DNA of 64,000 nucleotides from Modestobacter roseus (GCF_007994135.1 NZ_VLKF01000001.1:1860001-1924000); one strand, 5' to 3'; counted from the first letter of the stretch, positions 52,163 to 60,512 are shown. Notes: generated by a model not told the origin, from the letters alone. Made by a program: numbers and translations.

Positions 52163-53899
52163 GTGCACCACATCGGGATCGACCTCGCCTGGGGGCTCAA
52201 GCAGCCCACCGGCCTCGCCGTGCTGGACGACGCCGGCCGGCTGGTGCACATCAGCACGGTGCGCACCGACGAGCAGATCGAGAGCGCGCTGGCCCCGTTC
52301 TCCGCCGGCCCGTGCATCGTGGCGATCGACGCCCCGCTGGTGGTCACCAACGCCACCGGCAACCGGGCCGCCGAGCGGGCGCTCAACGCCGACTTCGCGA
52401 GGTTCCAGGCCGGGGCGCACCCGACGAACACCGGCAAGCCCGAGTTCACCGACGGGGACACCCGGGGCGGGCGGATCGGCCGGCGCCTGCGACTGGACCT
52501 CGACCCCCGCTCGGGCCGCGACCGCCGGGCGATCGAGGTCTACCCGCACGCGGCGACGGTGGCGCTGTTCCGGCTGGGCCGCACGCTGAAGTACAAGAAC
52601 AAGCCGGGCCGGGAGCTCGAGCAGATGCGGACGGAGCTGCTGCTCCTGGTCGACCTGCTGGGCGCGGTGGTCGAGCTCGACCTCGGTGCACCGTTCGCCG
52701 GGCTGCGCCAGCAGGTGCAGGCCGCCACGCGCAAGAGCGAGCTGCGGGTGGTGGAGGACCAGGTCGACGCCGTGGTGTGCGCCTACGTGGGGTGGATCGC
52801 CGTCCGGCGGCCGCAGGAGGTGACCACCTACGGCGACGCGGCCGGCGGCGCCATCGTGACCCCGACGCTGCCGCCGGACCTGCAGCCCGGCCCCCGGGTC
52901 GCCGCACCCCCGCCCGACCCGGTGCAGCAGGCCATCCAGGCGTACGCCGACGGCCGGCCCGAGACCCTGGTCGCCGGGGCACACGCGCTCGCGCTCATCA
53001 CCGGGCTGCTCGACGACGCCGGGATCAACTACCTGTCGGTGACCGGCCGGACCAAGACCATCGCCTCGTTCGCGGAGAAGGCGGCCCGCACGGTCGACGG
53101 CGTGCCCGCCTACCCGGACCCGGCACGGGACATCACCGACCAGATCGGCGTGCGGGTGATCACCTACGTGCAGAGCGACGTGGAGGCGGTCGCCGAGCTG
53201 CTGTCCGCGCAGGTGCGGGTGATCGACGACCGCGACATGGGTCGGCGGACCGCGCAGCAGGGCCGGTTCGGCTACGCCAGCCGGCACCTGCTGATCGGCG
53301 TGGACCCGGGCCGTGCGGCCGAGCTGCCGGAGCTGGTCGGCCGCGTGGTCCAGGTGCAGGTGCGCACGGTGCTGCAGCACGCGTGGGCCGAGTTCGAGCA
53401 CGACATCCGCTACAAGGGCACCGTGCCGGCCGAGCACGCCTCCGAGTTCGACCGCCGGTTCACCCTGGCCGCCGGGCTGCTGGAGCTGGCCGACCGGGAG
53501 TTCACCGCGATCCGCGACCGGCTCCGGGCACCGGTTCCCGCCGACGAGGCCGACGACACCGACCCCGACGACCCCCGGATCGCGCCCCGCGAGCTGGCCG
53601 CGTTCCTGGCCGGGCAGTACGCCGACGCAGGCTGGTCGCGACCGGACCACTACACCTGGATCTCCGGCCTGCTGCTGGAGCTGGGCGTGACCAGCCTGGT
53701 CGAGCTGGGCGAGGTGCTGCGCGGCGTCGACGACAGCGGCATCACCGCCCGGATGGACTACCGCTATCCCCCGGGTGCCGTGCGCCGGCTGGATGACACG
53801 CTGCTGGCCGGCTTCGGGCAGCGGTACGTGGAGCTGCACGGCAACGCCGACCGGCGGACCGCGCTGACCACCCGGCTGCAGCGGCTCACCGGCGGCTGA
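52163..53899 (+). CDS. DUF429-RelA/SpoT synthetase-domain fusion
   Basis: A 578-residue fusion. Residues 1-240 are DUF429, an RNase H-like fold with the expected acidic residues (Asp7 in GIDLAW, Asp56 in AIDAPL, Glu125 in AIEVYPHA, Asp199/Asp202). Residues 255-455 are a (p)ppGpp synthetase domain (GRTKTIASFAEK, DITDQIGVRVITYV, TVLQHAWAEFEHDIRYKG), and a helical tail of about 110 residues follows. The layout resembles the mycobacterial RNase HII-(p)ppGpp synthetase (MS_RHII-RSD). The catalytic Glu of the E-[IV]-Q-[IV]-R-T motif reads Gln397 (QVQVRT), so synthetase activity is in doubt. GTG 52163 with GGCAGG upstream. Single gene. Confidence 0.9.
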   Translation: MHHIGIDLAWGLKQPTGLAVLDDAGRLVHISTVRTDEQIESALAPFSAGPCIVAIDAPLVVTNATGNRAAERALNADFARFQAGAHPTNTGKPEFTDGDTRGGRIGRRLRLDLDPRSGRDRRAIEVYPHAATVALFRLGRTLKYKNKPGRELEQMRTELLLLVDLLGAVVELDLGAPFAGLRQQVQAATRKSELRVVEDQVDAVVCAYVGWIAVRRPQEVTTYGDAAGGAIVTPTLPPDLQPGPRVAAPPPDPVQQAIQAYADGRPETLVAGAHALALITGLLDDAGINYLSVTGRTKTIASFAEKAARTVDGVPAYPDPARDITDQIGVRVITYVQSDVEAVAELLSAQVRVIDDRDMGRRTAQQGRFGYASRHLLIGVDPGRAAELPELVGRVVQVQVRTVLQHAWAEFEHDIRYKGTVPAEHASEFDRRFTLAAGLLELADREFTAIRDRLRAPVPADEADDTDPDDPRIAPRELAAFLAGQYADAGWSRPDHYTWISGLLLELGVTSLVELGEVLRGVDDSGITARMDYRYPPGAVRRLDDTLLAGFGQRYVELHGNADRRTALTTRLQRLTGG

Positions 53900-54017
53900 C
53901 CGGTACCCCGGCCCCCGATGCGCCATCCAGGTCCTGACCGCCGGCCGACCGAGCCCCCGCGACGTCCAGCAGCACTCTGATCGATTCCGGGTGTGCCCTG
54001 CCGATAGAGACCAGGTG

Positions 54018-55787
54018 ATGTGGCCTGCGATCGGTGTCCGAGCTCGACGCGTCGCTCTGGTTCTTCTCGGGTCGGCGGCGATCGGTGCCGGGCTGGGGGT
54101 GGTTCCGGCCGGCGCCGCGCCGGTGGGTGTTCCCGTCCCGATGGACGTCGGGTCGGTCTCGGCCTGGGGCGACAACAGCTACCGGCAGACCACCGTGCCC
54201 GCCGGGCTCACCGACGTCACCGCCATCGCCGCCGGCGCGGTCCACACGGTGGCACTGAAGGGCGATGGCACCGTCGTCGCCTGGGGCGCCACCTGGTCCG
54301 GCCAGACCGACGTGCCGGCCGGGCTCACCGACGTCACCGCCATCGCCGCCGGGTTCGGCCACACGGTGGCGCTGAAGTCCGATGGCACCGTCGTCGCCTG
54401 GGGCAGCAACGACCACGGGGAGTCCACCGTGCCGGCCGGACTCACCGGCGTCACCGCCATCGCCGCCGGCGGAGCCCACACAAAGGCGCTGAAGTCCGAT
54501 GGCACCGTCGTCGCCTGGGGCAGCAACGCATACGGGGAGGGCACCGTGCCGGCCGGACTCGCCGACGTCACCGCCATCGCCGCCGGCGGAGCCCACGCAG
54601 TGGCGCTGACGTCCGATGGCACCGTCGTCGCCTGGGGCAGCAACGACTACGGAGAGGGCACCGTGCCAGCCGGACTCGCCGACGTCACCGCCATCGCCGC
54701 CGGCGAGGCCCACACAGTGGCACTGACGTCCGATGGCACTGTCACCGCCTGGGGTGCGAACAACTCCCGGCAGACCGACGTGCCGGCCGGGCTCACCGAC
54801 GTCACCGCCATCGCCGCCGGCTCGGGTCACACCGTGGCGCTCACGTCCGATGGCACCGTCACCGCCTGGGGCGCCCCCTGGTCCGGCGAGACCGACGTGC
54901 CGGCCGGGCTCACCGGCGTCACCGCCATCGCCGCCGGCGCGGTTCACACCGTGGCGCTGTCCGAGACCGGGGCGGCGCCGGTGCTCACGGCCGCCAGCCC
55001 GCCCACCACCGGGACCGTGGACGCCGCCTACCCGGACTACGCCTTCATCGCCACCGGCAACCCGGCCCCCACCTTCACCGTCGCCTCGGGCGCCCTGCCC
55101 GCCGGGCTCGCCCTGTCCCCCTCCGGAGCCCTGACCGGCACGCCCACCGGCGTCGGCGCCTCCACGTTCACCGTCGCAGCGAGCAACGGCGTCGGCTCAC
55201 CGGCGGTATCGGTCCCCCTCACCATCACCGTCGCTGCCACCCCTGACACCAGCCCACCCGTCACCACCCCACCCGTCACCACCCCGCCTGGGACCACCCC
55301 GCCGATCAACACCCCGCCGGTGACCGCCCCGCCCTTCGTCCCGCCGGCCACACCGCCCGCCGGGAACGGACTGCTGCGGGTCACCGCCGACGGGTCCCCC
55401 ATCACCAGCGCCGCCACCGGATCAGCCATCACGCTCACCGCCACCGGCTACGCGCCCGGTCGCACCGTCACCCTGGTGGCCTACTCCACCCCCACCGTGC
55501 TGGGCACGACCACCGCCGACGCAACCGGCACCGCCACCTTCACCAGCTCCCTCCCCACCAGCCTGGCGGCTGGCCGGCACACCCTGGTCGCCTACGGCAC
55601 CGCCCCCGACGGCACCGCCCGAGCCACCACCGCCTCCCTGACCATCACCGACCCGCACGCCAGCGGCCACGGCCTCGCCTCCACCGGCACAGACCTCGGC
55701 CTGCTGCTCCCGGTGAGCATCGCCCTCCTCCTCGCCGGGGCCACCGTCCTGCTCCTCACCCGCCGCCGCGCCACCACCGCCGGCTGA
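54018..55787 (+). CDS. cell-wall-anchored RCC1-repeat surface protein
   Basis: A 589-residue secreted protein. Signal peptide 1-34 (RVALVLLGSAAIGAGLGVVPAGA). Seven 39-residue RCC1 repeats follow (about 45-318; consensus VAWGxNxxGxTxVPAGLTDVTAIAAG). Then an Ig-like He_PIG domain (about 330-410), a Thr/Pro linker, a second Ig-like domain (465-545), and a sorting signal LASTG followed by a hydrophobic helix and RRR, the LAxTG form used by class E sortases. ATG 54018 chosen; GTG 54015 is equally possible. RCC1 repeats form a beta-propeller, so a binding role at the surface is likely. The partner is unknown. Confidence 0.9.
   Translation: MWPAIGVRARRVALVLLGSAAIGAGLGVVPAGAAPVGVPVPMDVGSVSAWGDNSYRQTTVPAGLTDVTAIAAGAVHTVALKGDGTVVAWGATWSGQTDVPAGLTDVTAIAAGFGHTVALKSDGTVVAWGSNDHGESTVPAGLTGVTAIAAGGAHTKALKSDGTVVAWGSNAYGEGTVPAGLADVTAIAAGGAHAVALTSDGTVVAWGSNDYGEGTVPAGLADVTAIAAGEAHTVALTSDGTVTAWGANNSRQTDVPAGLTDVTAIAAGSGHTVALTSDGTVTAWGAPWSGETDVPAGLTGVTAIAAGAVHTVALSETGAAPVLTAASPPTTGTVDAAYPDYAFIATGNPAPTFTVASGALPAGLALSPSGALTGTPTGVGASTFTVAASNGVGSPAVSVPLTITVAATPDTSPPVTTPPVTTPPGTTPPINTPPVTAPPFVPPATPPAGNGLLRVTADGSPITSAATGSAITLTATGYAPGRTVTLVAYSTPTVLGTTTADATGTATFTSSLPTSLAAGRHTLVAYGTAPDGTARATTASLTITDPHASGHGLASTGTDLGLLLPVSIALLLAGATVLLLTRRRATTAG
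54144..54962 (+). repeat. 117-bp coding tandem repeat (seven units)
   Basis: Seven head-to-tail units of 117 bp encode the RCC1 blades. Long stretches (for example the GCCGACGTCACCGCCATCGC region) are identical at DNA level in most units, which points to recent expansion or gene-conversion homogenisation. Confidence 0.85.
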
Positions 55788-55971
55788 CCCCGAGGCGTCT
55801 CCAGCCGCTGACGGAGCACAGCCAGCACCACGCCGTGCGGTTCCGCCAAGTCCGCGGTCCGGGCGCCGAGCCGTAGGCGCCCGCCTCAGGAGCGGGTCAC
55901 TCGGCCCAGCGCGTCCGCGAGCACATCGGGCGGCGCTCGGCCACGTACCGCCGCCCCCCAGCGTCCTCCAC

Positions 55972-56127
55972 ATGCGTGCTGTCCAGATCACCGAGTTCGG
56001 TGGCCCCGAGGTCCTGACCGTCGTCGACCTGCCCGACCCGGCCCCCGGGGACGGCGACCAGCTGTACGAGGTGAGCTCGGCCGGCGTCAACTACGCCGAC
56101 ACCCACCACCGGCTGTCGCGCAACTGA
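55972..56127 (+). pseudogene. truncated zinc-type quinone oxidoreductase remnant
   Basis: A 51-codon frame starting MRAVQITEFGGPEVL and running to GVNYADTHHRLSRN matches the first 50 residues of NADPH:quinone reductases (usually about 320 residues) and then stops at a TGA. The cofactor domain and all the rest are missing. It may still be translated, but it cannot form the enzyme. Confidence 0.8.
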
Positions 56128-56356
56128 CCTGACTGGGGCGGCACACGCGCCGGACGATGACCTGCGGTGGATCCCCGCCGCACCGGGCCGGCACGCGCGG
56201 TCGTCCGCTCGCATCCGTCGTCGTGCGCACCGCGCTGCTGTACCGGTCGCTGCACGACCTCAGTGACGCTCGCACCCTGGGATGAGCCGGGGGCGGCGGT
56301 GGCTCAGCAGCGGCCTCCGCCCTCCGGGGTGCCAGGCGCCCGACCCAACGCGGTCC
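56128..56356. other. non-coding stretch with a possible phosphatase relic
   Basis: No intact gene. A short plus-strand frame (about 56214-56285) reads VVVRTALLYRSLHDLSDARTLG, like the start of tyrosine-phosphatase-family proteins, then stops. Otherwise nothing recognisable. Confidence 0.3.
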
Positions 56357-57244
56357 TCACCGGAGCCGTGCGGTCGCCAGGGCCTCGCGGACCGCAGGTG
56401 CAACCTCTTCGGCGAACCGGGCGTACTGCCGATCGTGGTCTTCGAGTGGCCACAGGACGAACCCGTTCATCCCCACCTCCGCCACGAGGTCGACGAGGCG
56501 CTCGACCCAGACGTCGACCGGCTCGTCGAAGGCCCCCGAGGACGACGTGGAGGAGACGCGGCCGGCGATGTTGTAGACCTTGCGCAGGCCGGACGGGTCC
56601 CGGCCGGCCTCGGTGGCCGCGGCGTCGATGCGCGCCACGGCAGCCGGCAGCGCGTCCAGGCCCATGTAGGTGTAGGAGGGCAACCACCCCTGGGCCCTGG
56701 CGCCGGTGAGGGCGAGCATCCGCGGGCCGTAGGAGCCGAGCCACAGCCCCAACGAGGGGCTCGGTGCGGGTCCCGGGTGGACGCCGGCCAGTTCGTAGAA
56801 CTCGCCGCGCACCCGGACGCTGCGCTCCCCGCTCCACATCGCCTGGATGACGTCGATCGCCTCGCGCAGGGCGGCGACCGCCTCGGCCGGTCGCCGACGC
56901 GGGCCGCCCATCGCCGCGATCGGGTCCCACAACGCACCGGCCCCCAGACCCAGCTGCACCCGGGATCCGCTGAGCCGGTCCAGGGTCGCGGCTGCCTTGG
57001 CGAGCACCGCGGGAGGTCGCAGCGGCAGCGAGATGACGGTCGGGACCAGGGTGACCGAGGTCGTCCGCGCCGCCAGGAAGGTGAGCAGCGTCCAGGTGTC
57101 GTCGAAGGCGTGCTGGTAGGGGTGGTCCTGGATCGTCAGGAGGTCCAGCCCCAGCCGGTCGATGAGCGTCGCCTGGTGCAGTGAGCGACCGACCGGCAGG
57201 GACAACGGGTCGACGTTGGCTCCGAAGAGCACGGGCAGTGGCAC
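56357..57244 (-). CDS. LLM-class F420-dependent oxidoreductase
   Basis: A 295-residue luciferase-like TIM-barrel protein: LFGANVDPLS, LDLLTIQDHPY, AARTTSVTLVPTVISLPLRPPAVLAKAAATLDRLSGSRVQLGLGAG broken over two strands, and the GLWLGSYGPRML segment. These fit actinobacterial F420-dependent reductases. GTG 57242-57244 has AAGGAG upstream. The reading frame continues upstream without a stop into the decayed cupin gene, so a fused product is possible in principle, but the strong RBS argues for the internal start. Confidence 0.88.
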   Translation of the reverse strand: MPLPVLFGANVDPLSLPVGRSLHQATLIDRLGLDLLTIQDHPYQHAFDDTWTLLTFLAARTTSVTLVPTVISLPLRPPAVLAKAAATLDRLSGSRVQLGLGAGALWDPIAAMGGPRRRPAEAVAALREAIDVIQAMWSGERSVRVRGEFYELAGVHPGPAPSPSLGLWLGSYGPRMLALTGARAQGWLPSYTYMGLDALPAAVARIDAAATEAGRDPSGLRKVYNIAGRVSSTSSSGAFDEPVDVWVERLVDLVAEVGMNGFVLWPLEDHDRQYARFAEEVAPAVREALATARLR

Positions 57245-57283
57245 GGAGGTCTCCTTGGTGGTCAGTGGCTCCGGTCGGTGAGG

Positions 57284-57577
57284 TGGCGGGGTGGACCGGT
57301 CGCGTCCGGTCTCGCGGAACATCCCCTCGATGCCGGCCGGGGTGGTGACAATCAGCAGATCGACCTCCTCCGACGTGGTCCGGTAGGAGTGCGGCACCTT
57401 CCCGGGCAGGGACGGTGCACGGGGTGGGACGGCGCCTCCCCCCTGCTGACGTCGAAGCGCCCGACCATGAGCCGGCCGTCGGTGGCCGTGCCGTCGAGCA
57501 GGACGGACAGGGTGCTGCCCCCCGAGCCGCTCCAGCTGCTGGTGCTACCCGGGTCGTACGAGGTGGGCCGTGCTCAT
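57284..57577 (-). pseudogene. broken cupin-domain gene
   Basis: Starts at ATG 57575-57577 with GGAGG upstream: MSTAHLVRPG and then a TAG. One base off, the text continues as STSSWSGSGGSTLSVLLDGT and RLMVGRFDVSRGEAPSHPVH, a cupin N-terminus, so a one-base insertion in a CCCGGG run explains the stop. The central 60-80 residues are missing, and the C-terminal part (LPGKVPHSYRTTSEEVDLL, IVTTPAGIEGMFRETGRD) follows in a third frame that runs into the LLM gene. At least one frameshift and one internal deletion are needed. Confidence 0.75.
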
Positions 57578-57858
57578 CGCTGCCTCCGTTCCGGTGGGTG
57601 GCTGTCCGTGATCGAGCGGACGTCCGCGGACGTCGATCGCCCGCGGCTGGTGCTGGCGGTCCCGGAGGGCATCAGCCGGACGAGGTCACGGCGCCAGCGG
57701 GGTGGCGGCGGCAGCCGGTGCTGCCCGTGGGCCGTGCCCCGGCTGCTGCCGCTCGGTCCCCAGCCGATGACGCCACCACCCGGTGACAGGCGTGCGCTGC
57801 CTCCTGCACCGACGCCGGACGTCGGAGCGGTGAGGGCCTGGGGGGGGGCTCCGCTCTC
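57578..57858. other. intergenic stretch without an intact gene
   Basis: No convincing gene on either strand. It ends in a run of nine G residues (57840-57848) just beyond the SnoaL gene. It may hold further remnants of the decay seen next to it. Confidence 0.4.
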
Positions 57859-58314
57859 CTACTGCCCGATGCCCAGGGCGGCGAAGGGGACCGGGTTGGC
57901 GTACTCCCGCACGTCGACCACCTTGCCGTCGACGATGACCAGGCGGAACACGTAGGTGTTCTGGTAGGTCAGCTTCCGTGCGCTGGTCAGGATGTCGCTG
58001 CGCGCCTCCAGGAACACCGTGCGGCCGTCGGTGGCCACCGTGAGCTCCTTGTCGAGCAGGCGGATGGAGTCGAAGTTCGCCACCACCGAGTCGAGGTAGC
58101 CCACGACCTGGTCCTTGCCGCTGAAGACGAACCACGGCTCAGGAGTGCCCTCGATGGACAAGGGGATGGTGAGGCTGACGCCGTCGTCGAGCAGGTCCGC
58201 CAGCGTGTCGCGGTCCCTGGCCTCCAGGGCGCGGAAGTAGTCCTCGGCAGTCGTCTGGACGGCGGTTCCCGACTCGGAGGTGTCGGTGGCCGGTGGGGTG
58301 GTCGGCTCGGTCAT
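57859..58314 (-). CDS. SnoaL/NTF2-like protein
   Basis: A 151-residue protein: a 25-residue Thr/Pro-rich start, then an NTF2-like domain (TTAEDYFRALEARDRDTLADLLDDGVSLTIPLSIEG, NTYVFRLVIVDGKVVDVREYANP). Resembles polyketide cyclase/ketosteroid isomerase-like proteins in redox clusters. ATG 58312-58314 with AGGGAG. It lies 220 bp downstream of the quinone reductase gene, in the same direction. Confidence 0.88.
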   Translation of the reverse strand: MTEPTTPPATDTSESGTAVQTTAEDYFRALEARDRDTLADLLDDGVSLTIPLSIEGTPEPWFVFSGKDQVVGYLDSVVANFDSIRLLDKELTVATDGRTVFLEARSDILTSARKLTYQNTYVFRLVIVDGKVVDVREYANPVPFAALGIGQ

Positions 58315-58534
58315 GGTGTCTCCCTGCTGGTGGGCTGATGGGTTGCGGGCGTTGCGGGGTGCCGCCGCACGAGGCGGCGGGCGAGTCGTCCACGCTCGAC
58401 GCCGGTCGGCCGTCGTCCGCACGACGGGGTGGTCCGGCGCCGGCGGGAACCGGTGGTGCCGTGGAGTCGCGCATCGGTTGCCGCCGAGCAGTCGCCGGTC
58501 GGCGGACCGACGTGCTCGAGTCCGGCGGATGGGC

Positions 58535-59467
58535 TCAGGCGGGCTGGACGACGACCTTGCCCTCGATGCGCCCGGTGGCGGCCTCGGCGTGCAGGGCGGG
58601 GAGCTCGGTGAGCGGGACGCGGCGGGTGACCTCGACGTGCAGGTCGCCGCTGTCGACCAGGGACACCAGCTCGGTGAGCCGGTCCCGGTTGGGGAGCACG
58701 AACACCGTGGCCGCGGTGACGCCGCGGGCCTCGTCACCGGGGGTGGCCATGAACGCGGTGGTGCTGACCACCTTGCCCCCGTCGCGGACCACGGCCACCA
58801 GCGCGGCGAACTGCTCGGGCTCGATGGGCGCCAGGTTGACCAGCACGTCCACCGGCTCCTCGACCGCGCCCAGCACGTCGGTGGTCGTGTGGTCGATGAC
58901 CTCCTCGGCGCCGGCCGCCCGGACGGCGTCGCTGCTGCGCGGGCTCGCGGTCGCCACCACGTGCACCCCGGCCCGGGCGGCCAGCGCGACGGCGTACTTG
59001 CCGACCACACCCCCCGCACCGTTGATCAGCACCCGCTGCCCGGCGGCCAGCTCGCCGTCGTCGAACAGCGCCTGCCAGGCCGTCAACGCCACCGACGGCA
59101 GCCCCGCCGCATCCGGCAGCGGGATGGTCGTGGGCGCCGGGACCAGCGCCTCGGCCGGGGCGATGACGTACTCCGCCGCTCCCCCGTCGCGCTCCATCGG
59201 CAGGAACCCGATCACCGCATCCCCCACCCGCAGACCGCCCACCCCGTCCCCGAGCGCATCCACCGTGCCCGAGACGTCGTAGCCGGGCACGTGCGGCAGC
59301 ACGACCGGGATCGGCAGGAAACCGGCGCGCATGCCCGCGTCGGCGGCGTTGAACGCCGAGCCCGCCACCCGCACCCGCACCTCACCGGCACCGGGGACGG
59401 GCTGGTCGACGTCCTCGTACCGCAGCACCTCGGGACCGCCGACCTCGTGGAAACGCACTGCCTTCAT
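58535..59467 (-). CDS. zinc-independent quinone oxidoreductase (MDR family), copy A
   Basis: A 310-residue NADPH:quinone reductase-like MDR protein: N-terminal GroES-like domain (MKAVRFHEVGGPEVLRYEDV), cofactor motif INGAGGVVGKYAVALA (about 147-162). It lacks the structural zinc cysteines of alcohol dehydrogenases. ATG 59465-59467 with AGG eight bases upstream. Its upstream region is a near-copy of that of copy B at 60617, including a TGGGCC-N5-GGCCCA dyad. Confidence 0.93.
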   Translation of the reverse strand: MKAVRFHEVGGPEVLRYEDVDQPVPGAGEVRVRVAGSAFNAADAGMRAGFLPIPVVLPHVPGYDVSGTVDALGDGVGGLRVGDAVIGFLPMERDGGAAEYVIAPAEALVPAPTTIPLPDAAGLPSVALTAWQALFDDGELAAGQRVLINGAGGVVGKYAVALAARAGVHVVATASPRSSDAVRAAGAEEVIDHTTTDVLGAVEEPVDVLVNLAPIEPEQFAALVAVVRDGGKVVSTTAFMATPGDEARGVTAATVFVLPNRDRLTELVSLVDSGDLHVEVTRRVPLTELPALHAEAATGRIEGKVVVQPA

Positions 59468-59507
59468 CGCTGGACCTGCTCTCTGTGGGGTGTGCCGTTG
59501 CGGACAA

Positions 59508-59563
59508 CACCCAACGTGGCAGGTCCCGGCGCGATCAGCCTGGGCCGGACTGGCCCACCCTGA
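59508..59563 (-). promoter_or_regulatory. promoter-region copy A with XRE dyad
   Basis: About 56 bp matching the inverted sequence at 60457-60512 with only seven differences. It contains TGGGCC-ggact-GGCCCA (59541-59557), which lies in the last codons of the XRE gene and 75 bp upstream of quinone reductase copy A. Confidence 0.8.
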
Positions 59564-60389
59564 TCACCGCCGGCCCCTCCACCGCACCGAGGACCTCCCC
59601 CAGCCGGGCCGCATCCCGCGACCCCGGCGCCGCGGTCAGCATCACCGCCGCCAGGTCATCACCGGGGATCGCGATCAGGTTCCCGGCCAGCGTGAGGGAG
59701 TCCCCGTCGGACTGGACGAACCTCGCACTGCTCTCGTACGCCACCACCGGACGCGGCGCCCGCCACAGCGCGTCGAACCGCCGGCTCCGGGCCCGCATCT
59801 CATCCACCATGCCCGCCAGCGCGGCATCACCGGGGTACCGCAGCAACGCGGCCCTCAACTGGGCCACCTGGATCACCTCGTGCGCGGTCGCGTCCGCGTC
59901 GGACTGCTGGAAGGCAGCGAACGGGTGGCAGAAGATCCGCCAGGCCACGTTCCAGTCCCACCGCTCCCCGGGCAGGTCCCAGTGCTCCAAGGCCAGGAAC
60001 CCGCTGTTGACCGCGACCACGTTCATCGCCGCATCCGTGACGATCATCGGGGTGTCGGCGAACCGCTCCAGCAACCGCGTCGCCCCCGGCCCGAGGTCGG
60101 TCGGCACCGCCCCGTCCGCGGCCGCGTACCCCGCCAGCGCGCAGAGCCGCTCGTAGTCCGCCCGGCTCGCCCGCAGGGCCCGGGCGATCGCCCGCACCAC
60201 ACCCGCCGAAGGATGACTCCGCCCCTGCTCCAGCCGGCGCACGTAGTCCGCGGACATCCCCGCGAGCTCACCCAGCTCCTCCCGCCGCAACCCGGGCACC
60301 CGCCGCCCGCCCACCGGCAACCCGACCGCCCCCGGGTCCGTGCCCTCCCGCAGCTGGCGCACGGCCGCACCGAAGTCCTGACCTGCCAC
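59535..60389 (-). CDS. XRE-family regulator with MmyB-like ligand-binding domain
   Basis: A 284-residue regulator: HTH_XRE at about residues 28-95 (RVPGLRREELGELAGMSADYVRRLEQGRSHPSAGVVRAIARAL), then the MmyB-like LBD (DTPMIVTDAAMNVVAVNSGFLALEH, RNVAWRIF-like segment WNVAWRIFCHPFA, EVIQVAQLRAALLRYPGD). GTG 60387-60389 gives a start shortly before the HTH. It sits between two paralogous quinone reductase genes, each with the same dyad upstream, so it is the likely regulator of both. Confidence 0.9.
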   Translation of the reverse strand: MAGQDFGAAVRQLREGTDPGAVGLPVGGRRVPGLRREELGELAGMSADYVRRLEQGRSHPSAGVVRAIARALRASRADYERLCALAGYAAADGAVPTDLGPGATRLLERFADTPMIVTDAAMNVVAVNSGFLALEHWDLPGERWDWNVAWRIFCHPFAAFQQSDADATAHEVIQVAQLRAALLRYPGDAALAGMVDEMRARSRRFDALWRAPRPVVAYESSARFVQSDGDSLTLAGNLIAIPGDDLAAVMLTAAPGSRDAARLGEVLGAVEGPAVIRVGQSGPG

Positions 60390-60456
60390 AGCGCCAGTCT
60401 GCCCTGAGAACCCGCGCAGTCGATGTTCCTCGGCCGCGAGACCCGACCGGGTGACG

Positions 60457-60512
60457 TCAGGGTGGGCCAACTCGGCCCAGGATGACCGCGCCGGAACCTG
60501 CCACGTTGGGTG
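60457..60512 (+). promoter_or_regulatory. promoter-region copy B with XRE dyad
   Basis: Inverted near-copy of 59508-59563, holding TGGGCC-aactc-GGCCCA (60463-60479). It lies 74 bp upstream of the XRE start on one side and 138 bp upstream of quinone reductase copy B on the other, so the dyad could serve both divergent promoters. Confidence 0.8.

Noticed and set aside
54144-54962. Regular 117-bp repeats suggesting a CRISPR-like array
   Set aside because: The repeats are contiguous, in frame and encode RCC1 blades; there are no spacers and no cas genes.
57245-57397. N-terminal extension of the LLM oxidoreductase from an upstream GTG
   Set aside because: The extra 51 residues match a cupin C-terminus, not the LLM family, and a strong AAGGAG precedes the internal GTG.
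59508-60512. Inverted repeats flanking the XRE gene as ends of an insertion sequence
   Set aside because: No transposase lies between them, no target-site duplication was seen, and each copy sits as the promoter region of a reductase paralogue with a shared leader.
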